From contig JAYFOQ010000021.1 in assembly GCA_034932485.1 (NCBI GenBank), positions 1 to 64,000 of the forward strand: a stretch of 64,000 bases of DNA, given 5' to 3'. Of the stretch, positions 59,157 to 64,000 are shown one piece after another. This DNA is from Gordonibacter sp034932485. GTDB lineage: Bacteria > Actinomycetota > Coriobacteriia > Coriobacteriales > Eggerthellaceae. The number at the start of each line of letters is the position of its first letter. Within the stretch, counting starts at the first letter, position 1. Made by a program: the position numbers and the translations under genes. The notes under the pieces are model-generated. The model saw only the letters and a program-made list of their open reading frames with translations. It made no database searches and had not been told where the DNA came from.

Positions 59157-60074
59157 TTATGCCCCTTCACCGTAACCAAAACGACGGATTTGGGCAGCAT
59201 CGCGACGCCAGTTTTTCTTAACCTTTACCGACAAGTCAAGATATACACGTGTACCCAGCAGCTGCTCGAGATCGGTGCGAGCCTCAGTGCCGATTTGTTT
59301 GATAGCGACACCCTTCTTGCCAATAATAATACCCTTCTGACTGTCGCGTTCAACATAAACCACCGCGAAAATGCGGTGCAAATCTTTTTTCTTGTCAAAC
59401 TCCATTTCCTCAACGCGCACACCAATTGCATGAGGTACTTCATCGTGAAACGAACGAAGTATTTTCTCGCGAATAAACTCGGCCACAACTACATCAATGG
59501 GCTGGTCGGTCTCCATATCAGAGGGGAACCACTTCGGTCCCTCGGGCAGCAGAAACACCACTTCTTCCACGAAGGCATCTACGTTTTTACCCGATACTGA
59601 CGAAAGTCCCACCATGGCATCCCAGGTGCCAAGCTGTTCAGCAGCAACACGTTGCCGGGCAATCTGTTCATCATTCACTAAATCAAGCTTTGACAAGACG
59701 CAAATTTTCTTAGAGCGCACACGCTTCAACTGCTCAGCAACCCATTCATCACCGCGACCGATAGGCTGAGATGCGTCAATAAGTAAGGCCACCACATCTA
59801 CATCTTCAAGTGCCTTCAAAGCTGAAGTATTCAATTCTTCACCTAAGGCGTCGTGGGGCTTGTGTAAACCAGGGGTATCCACCAAGATCAGTTGAAAATC
59901 TTCGCGTGTCAATACTGCGCGAAAACGGTGACGCGTCGTTTGCGCCGTATTCGACGTGATGGCAATCTTTTTACCCATGATGGCGTTCACCAGCGTTGAT
60001 TTTCCGGCATTAGGACGTCCAATAAGCGTAACAAACCCCGACTTAAACTCAGTCGAGCCTTTCATGTTGTCCAT
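59157..60074 (-). CDS. era: GTPase Era
   Basis: This 305-residue GTPase binds the 3' end of 16S rRNA in 30S assembly. G1 GRPNAGKSTLVN, G3 DTPGLHKP, G4 SKLD and a C-terminal KH domain with IGKKGVAIKQIGTEARTDLE are present. The ATG at 60074 follows GGAAGG. It lies downstream of ybeY-dgkA, the standard order. Confidence 0.96.
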   Translation of the reverse strand: MDNMKGSTEFKSGFVTLIGRPNAGKSTLVNAIMGKKIAITSNTAQTTRHRFRAVLTREDFQLILVDTPGLHKPHDALGEELNTSALKALEDVDVVALLIDASQPIGRGDEWVAEQLKRVRSKKICVLSKLDLVNDEQIARQRVAAEQLGTWDAMVGLSSVSGKNVDAFVEEVVFLLPEGPKWFPSDMETDQPIDVVVAEFIREKILRSFHDEVPHAIGVRVEEMEFDKKKDLHRIFAVVYVERDSQKGIIIGKKGVAIKQIGTEARTDLEQLLGTRVYLDLSVKVKKNWRRDAAQIRRFGYGEGA

Positions 60075-60156
60075 AGCGTGTCCTTCCTCAGCGCCACCTC
60101 CTATGAAGCAGCAGGTATGTTATAACAACTGAATTTCCTTACACCACAGCGAGACG

Positions 60157-60651
60157 TTACCCCACAATGAGAAGCAGCAAACGAGGTACGAATACGATAA
60201 AAGCTACAACTACAGCCGAAAGGGCACAGATAAGAACAGCTCCAGCAGCACAATCTTTCGCATAGCGGGCAAGTTCATGATAATCGGGCGACACAAGATC
60301 GACCAAGGCCTCAATCGCTGTATTGAGGCATTCGGTTGCAAATACTGCTGCAATAACAAGCACAACAGCCATCCATGAAGGCGCGTCAATTCCCAGTAAA
60401 AACCCCAGCACTATCGCAAGTACCGCCACCACCAGATGAATCTTCATATTGCGCTGGGTACGTACCGCATGAACTACCCCTGCGGCTGCACACGAAAAAG
60501 CACAGGCAAGCGAAAAGCGCGAACCATGCTTTTTATCGGCTTCGTTGCGAACAAAGCCGCTGTCGCCACAGCAGGGAGGCCTACTCGTATCCGGGTCTAA
60601 CGTACGTGGCCTAACCCCGTCCTCATCGTCCACCACAAGCTCCCCTCGCAC
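60157..60651 (-). CDS. dgkA: Diacylglycerol/undecaprenol kinase (DgkA family)
   Basis: This small membrane kinase has three helices and the DgkA motif ECLNTAIEALVDLVSPDYHELARYAKDCAAGAVLI (E-x2-NTAIE and KD-x-AAGAV). In Gram-positives it mainly phosphorylates undecaprenol. The N-terminal 40 residues are a polar extension. I place the start at the GTG 60651, preceded by AAGGGGAG; an earlier GTG (60675) lacks a ribosome site. It lies between ybeY and era. Confidence 0.88.
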   Translation of the reverse strand: MRGELVVDDEDGVRPRTLDPDTSRPPCCGDSGFVRNEADKKHGSRFSLACAFSCAAAGVVHAVRTQRNMKIHLVVAVLAIVLGFLLGIDAPSWMAVVLVIAAVFATECLNTAIEALVDLVSPDYHELARYAKDCAAGAVLICALSAVVVAFIVFVPRLLLLIVG

Positions 60652-60685
60652 TGCTCTCTTCTCCCCTTGCTTCACTACTCATCTG

Positions 60686-61153
60686 TTAGACCGTGCGCTT
60701 CGCCCAATCCTCCAATATGTCGGATTCACGCTTCTCCATAGCCTCAGCCTCGTTATCTTCCACATGGTCGTAACCACATAGATGCAAGAGGCCATGTACC
60801 AACAACAGGCTAATCTCCTCTTCAAAAGAAGTACCAAATTCACGTGTCTGATGCGCTGCAACATCGGGAGCAATAACGACATCACCCAGCTCAAAAATCG
60901 GGTCTTGGGCCAACGTTATAGCAGATAGATCGTCGTCTACCCCGTCGCACTCAAATGAAAGTACGTCGGTAGGACCTTGCTTACCACGATACTTTTCGTT
61001 CAACTCAGCAATAGCTTCATCAGTGACAAAACTAATAGACACCTCAGTATTGAACGGTTTCTCCTCACGAGCCAACACAAACTGCGCCAACTCATGCAGA
61101 GGTAGCTTCTCGAGGTCTTCTTTGCGGTAGTCGTATCTAATTTGAATATCCAT
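60686..61153 (-). CDS. ybeY: Endoribonuclease YbeY
   Basis: This 155-residue metalloprotein is needed for 16S rRNA 3' maturation. The zinc motif HGLLHLCGYDH is intact, as is YRGKQGPTDVLSF. It lies nine bases downstream of phoH, its usual partner. Confidence 0.96.
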   Translation of the reverse strand: MDIQIRYDYRKEDLEKLPLHELAQFVLAREEKPFNTEVSISFVTDEAIAELNEKYRGKQGPTDVLSFECDGVDDDLSAITLAQDPIFELGDVVIAPDVAAHQTREFGTSFEEEISLLLVHGLLHLCGYDHVEDNEAEAMEKRESDILEDWAKRTV

Positions 61154-61162
61154 GAGCTTTTC

Positions 61163-62119
61163 CTAAACCTTCCTTGATGCTTCGTCGTAAGCCGACACGA
61201 TAGCGGCTACGAGCGAATGACGCACCACGTCCTTCCCTGTAAAGTCGGCGAACGCGATATCACTTATGCCTTCCAATATGCTACGCACACTCTTGAGACC
61301 CGAAATGCCGCGAGGTAGATCGAGCTGGGTTACGTCACCGGTAATCACCATCTTTGACCCAAAGCCCAAGCGCGTAAGAAACATCTTCATTTGCTCGGGT
61401 GTGGTATTTTGAGCCTCATCCAAGATAATAAAGCTGTCATTTAAGGTACGCCCACGCATGAATGCGAGCGGTGCGATTTCAATAACGCCGCTTTCGATAA
61501 GCTGAGTAGCACGTTCCATATCCGTCATATCAAAAAGCGCATCATAGAGGGGACGAATGTAGGGGTCTACCTTCTCGGTAAGAGAGCCTGGTAAAAAGCC
61601 CAAACTCTCCCCCGCCTCAACAATGGGACGAGTAAGGATAATACGTCCAACCTCTTTGCGCTTAAGTGCTGCCACCGCCATCGCCATCGCAAGATACGTT
61701 TTGCCTGTGCCAGCAGGACCAATACCAAAGGTAATAGTATGCTCACGAACAGCATCAACATAACGTTTTTGACCTGATGTTTTTGGACGAATCGCCCGCC
61801 CCCGATACGTCAGTAGAATATCCTCGCGCAGAGCACGCGGCGAAAACTCTGCTGTACGCATAAGATCGATGGCGCGACGTACGTAGTCGAGCGTAGGGGC
61901 TTCACCATCCTCAACCATCTTTATGAAATCAGAAAATAGCGCAGTAAGCGACTGCACTTCATGGGGGTCACCTTCCAGTACAATAGTATCGCCGCGCACG
62001 GTAATGCGCGCTCGAAAAGCATCTTGCACAATATGAAGGAGTTCGTCAGCCTGACCCACGACAAGCGCCATATTTACACTTGTCGGAGCAGTCAGGGTAA
62101 TTTGCGTCTGATCTGTCAT
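61163..62119 (-). CDS. phoH: PhoH-like ATPase
   Basis: This 318-residue ATPase has Walker A GPAGTGKTYLA, Walker B FIILDEAQNTTPEQMKMFLTRLG and TGDVTQLDLP. PhoH proteins have a helicase-like fold and are linked to RNA metabolism; YbeY follows. The ribosome site is weak. Confidence 0.95.
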   Translation of the reverse strand: MTDQTQITLTAPTSVNMALVVGQADELLHIVQDAFRARITVRGDTIVLEGDPHEVQSLTALFSDFIKMVEDGEAPTLDYVRRAIDLMRTAEFSPRALREDILLTYRGRAIRPKTSGQKRYVDAVREHTITFGIGPAGTGKTYLAMAMAVAALKRKEVGRIILTRPIVEAGESLGFLPGSLTEKVDPYIRPLYDALFDMTDMERATQLIESGVIEIAPLAFMRGRTLNDSFIILDEAQNTTPEQMKMFLTRLGFGSKMVITGDVTQLDLPRGISGLKSVRSILEGISDIAFADFTGKDVVRHSLVAAIVSAYDEASRKV

Positions 62120-62193
62120 GAGGTCATTGTATCACGGGGTAAGCCAACGCGCAGTGTTGTTATCGAAGCGTGGATGAGCTAAGTTGCTCTCGA

Positions 62194-63399
62194 CTATGGC
62201 AATATCAAAGGTACAAGCGTACCAGGAGTAGAATTAGCAGGTGCCTCAACCTCAAAGTAGCTTTCCGTCGTAGCTTTACCAGTCGTCTCTATCAATACTA
62301 ACTCAGACGTTCCGCGACGACGAACACGCTCTTGAGACCGCAGCTGTGAAGCAAGATCACGCAAACAACGAGCACGATGAGCCTTAACACCTGAGGAAAC
62401 CTGATCAACTCTATTGGCTGCCGGAGTTCCCTCGCGCTGAGAGTAGGGAAACACATGAATCTTTGAAAAAGAACAATGCTCAGCCATCTCAAGAGTTGAT
62501 GCGAAGTCTTCCTCGCTCTCACCGGGAAATCCCACAATAATATCAGTGGAGAGCGATAATTCCGGCACCGCTGCGCGCAACCGATCCACTAACTCGCGGT
62601 ACTCCCATGCATCATAAGGGCGCGCCATGTCATGCAACACCCCCGAACTGCCAGATTGCAGGGGAAGGTGTAAGTGACGACAAACTCGCCCTTCCGCATG
62701 AGCAAGCAGAGCAATCAGCTCATCATCAACATCCATAGGTTCAATGCTTGATATACGAAAACGTACACAAGCTGTATTCGGTGGGGATTGATCAACCGTA
62801 GTAGCCAGCAAACGCTCCAAGAGTCCCGCCAGCGTTAAACCCTCGCTACGATAGGAACCTAAATTGATACCCGAAAGCACAATTTCGCCGACACCCGCCC
62901 GAGCGTAAGTTACCGCCTCCTCCACCACCTCTGAAGCGGTACGGCTCCATGCACGACCACGGGCAACATGTACGATGCAGTAGGTACAAGCATTGTTGCA
63001 CCCATCCTGAACTTTAATACCCACGCGCGTAGGAAAAGCACCCCCTATGCGCAATACCCGTTGATCGTCACCCACACGTGCGGCAAGCGCTTCAAGGAGA
63101 GCGCCTTTTGCCGCCGTTTCAACACGCGCGTCCATAGCTTCAAACCCGGCGGCATCGAGGGAGACAGCACATCCTGTTACCACCACGCGGGCATGCTCAT
63201 TCGCGCGCAGTGCGCGGTGTACCGCCTTGCGTGTCTTTTTTTCAGCCTCCCCGGTCACCGTGCAGGTGTTCACCACGATAAGATCGGCATCAGCTTGTTC
63301 AGCCTCGCTGTATCCCGCCGCAAGCAATGCTGCGGCGATAGCATCCGATTCCACACGGTTTACCTTGCAGCCCAGATTGACGACACAGAACCTCATCAT
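62194..63399 (-). CDS. mtaB: tRNA t6A37 methylthiotransferase MtaB
   Basis: This 401-residue radical-SAM enzyme makes ms2t6A37 in tRNAs reading ANN codons. The N-terminal VNLGCKVNRVESD (GCKVN marks MtaB), VVNTCTVTGEAEKK, radical-SAM CNNACTYCIVHVARGRAWSR and a shortened TRAM tail are seen. Its ATG overlaps the rsmE stop by four bases. It is the third methylthiotransferase of the window. Confidence 0.95.
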   Translation of the reverse strand: MMRFCVVNLGCKVNRVESDAIAAALLAAGYSEAEQADADLIVVNTCTVTGEAEKKTRKAVHRALRANEHARVVVTGCAVSLDAAGFEAMDARVETAAKGALLEALAARVGDDQRVLRIGGAFPTRVGIKVQDGCNNACTYCIVHVARGRAWSRTASEVVEEAVTYARAGVGEIVLSGINLGSYRSEGLTLAGLLERLLATTVDQSPPNTACVRFRISSIEPMDVDDELIALLAHAEGRVCRHLHLPLQSGSSGVLHDMARPYDAWEYRELVDRLRAAVPELSLSTDIIVGFPGESEEDFASTLEMAEHCSFSKIHVFPYSQREGTPAANRVDQVSSGVKAHRARCLRDLASQLRSQERVRRRGTSELVLIETTGKATTESYFEVEAPANSTPGTLVPLILP

Positions 63400-64000
63400 C
63401 CGACATCCTCGAAGCTGCCGCGCGAGACGTTGCCGAGACCACCCAGCTCATAAAGCGCAAGTGCACTCGCCACGATGCCGGCCGTCTCGGTGCGCAATAT
63501 GGAGGGACCAAGCGACACCAAAGACGCACGCTCATTGCATTCTAGGAAAGCATCAACCTCGCGCTCAGTCAGACCCCCCTCGGGACCCACCACCACGGCG
63601 ATGCGCGCCTCGTGCGGAGATACCTGACACCGCTCGATGCCAGTCCAGATAGCTGTCGAAAGCCGTGCTGTCTGCGGCGCCTCCTCCCAGCACACCAAGA
63701 TAGCTGTCGCGTGCGACAGCGCAGCACACACCTCCTCAAGTACCATCGGGGTACACACCTCAGAGACCTCACATTGCCCCGACTGCATGGCAGCACTCTT
63801 GGCTATTGCTTGCCACCGCTCCGTTTTCGCACAGGCCTTCTTGGCATCGAGCTTTACGATAGAGCGATCGCACACAAGCGGTAAAAACCCAGCCACACCC
63901 AGTTCGGTGGCATGACGGATAACGGTCTCCATTTTATCGCCCTTGGCGAGGCCCTGCACCAATAACACCGTCGCGTTTGGGGTGGGCGCGACGAGATGTT
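63396..64000 (-). CDS. rsmE: 16S rRNA m3U1498 methyltransferase RsmE (N-terminus beyond the window)
   Basis: About 200 codons of a SPOUT methyltransferase are present, open to the window edge (the upstream reading LVAPTPNATVLLVQGL continues the family alignment). KGDKMETVIRHATELGVAGFLPLVCDRSI, VVVGPEGGLTEREV and LVSLGPSILRTETA are the RsmE motifs; the last two form the SAM-binding knot. The missing part is the N-terminal PUA-like domain. Confidence 0.94.
   Translation of the reverse strand, partial: HLVAPTPNATVLLVQGLAKGDKMETVIRHATELGVAGFLPLVCDRSIVKLDAKKACAKTERWQAIAKSAAMQSGQCEVSEVCTPMVLEEVCAALSHATAILVCWEEAPQTARLSTAIWTGIERCQVSPHEARIAVVVGPEGGLTEREVDAFLECNERASLVSLGPSILRTETAGIVASALALYELGGLGNVSRGSFEDVG

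Noticed and set aside
60375..60781. Plus-strand frames over dgkA
   Set aside because: They run antisense to dgkA and ybeY without ribosome sites or domains.
1..64000. CRISPR array, tRNA or rRNA genes
   Set aside because: No regularly spaced repeats and no cloverleaf or rRNA-like sequence were noticed on either strand. A covariance-model search would be needed to exclude a divergent small RNA.

Overview
The window looks like the chromosome of a small-genome, anaerobic member of the Coriobacteriia (Eggerthellaceae; the mixed, moderate base composition would suit a Cryptobacterium- or Slackia-like organism, but the genus is a guess). The reasons are the gene families and their order: a Tat-exported molybdopterin oxidoreductase operon beside a LuxR regulator with a multi-spanning membrane N-terminus, a Tat-lipoprotein fumarate-reductase-like flavoprotein, and the housekeeping block rsmE-mtaB-phoH-ybeY-dgkA-era-recO ... 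ftsK-rodZ-yajQ-rimO-pgsA/cinA-recA-recX-rny-spoVS-miaB-miaA-hflX-lexA.

Region 1 (1-19.6 kb) is accessory and metabolic. It starts with the tail of an IS3-family element and a VanZ-like protein. A respiratory operon follows: unknown protein, Mo catalytic subunit, four-cluster Fe-S subunit, TorD-type chaperone, ferric-reductase-like haem b membrane protein, membrane LuxR regulator. Then come a TMEM175-like channel, MenA (menaquinone), a DUF2974 hydrolase, a thioesterase, a PAP2 phosphatase, an unannotated 24-residue membrane peptide, a LysR regulator divergent from a Tat flavoprotein, a TDT-family transporter broken by one extra T in a homopolymer, and a UvsE-DUF1722 fusion. The Mo enzyme, Fe-S subunit, cytochrome and MenA together suggest menaquinol-dependent anaerobic respiration on an unidentified acceptor.

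Region 2 (19,647-25,616) is a complete-looking filamentous phage (inovirus-type) prophage of about 6 kb, AT-rich and all on the plus strand. It holds small early genes including a candidate ssDNA-binding protein, two minor coat proteins, a 52-residue major coat protein followed by a terminator, a 674-residue pIII-like adsorption protein, a pVI-like protein, a Zot/pI-like ATPase, a hairpin-rich intergenic region and an HUH replication protein. There is no integrase and no secretin. The 18-bp direct repeats at its ends are the XerC arm plus core of a dif-like site. The host XerD arm is present only at the left end. This is the signature of a phage that integrates at dif with the host XerC/XerD recombinases. 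The locus is therefore probably the replication terminus, and gene orientation agrees: nearly every gene to the right points leftward.

Region 3 (25.6-64 kb) is conserved housekeeping DNA on the minus strand: a MerR regulator with tandem perfect operators, dut, nrdR, an ABC-F protein with a leader that looks regulatory, a LexA regulon node (lexA divergent from a small SOS-controlled membrane protein), all three radical-SAM methylthiotransferases (miaB, rimO, mtaB), recombination and repair genes (recA, recX, recO), RNA decay (rny, rnj, pnp, ybeY), lysine/DAP synthesis (dapA, dapB), a VanRS-like two-component system and era. The window ends inside rsmE.

All start sites, motifs and hairpins were read by eye. 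No database search, folding program or composition scan was run.
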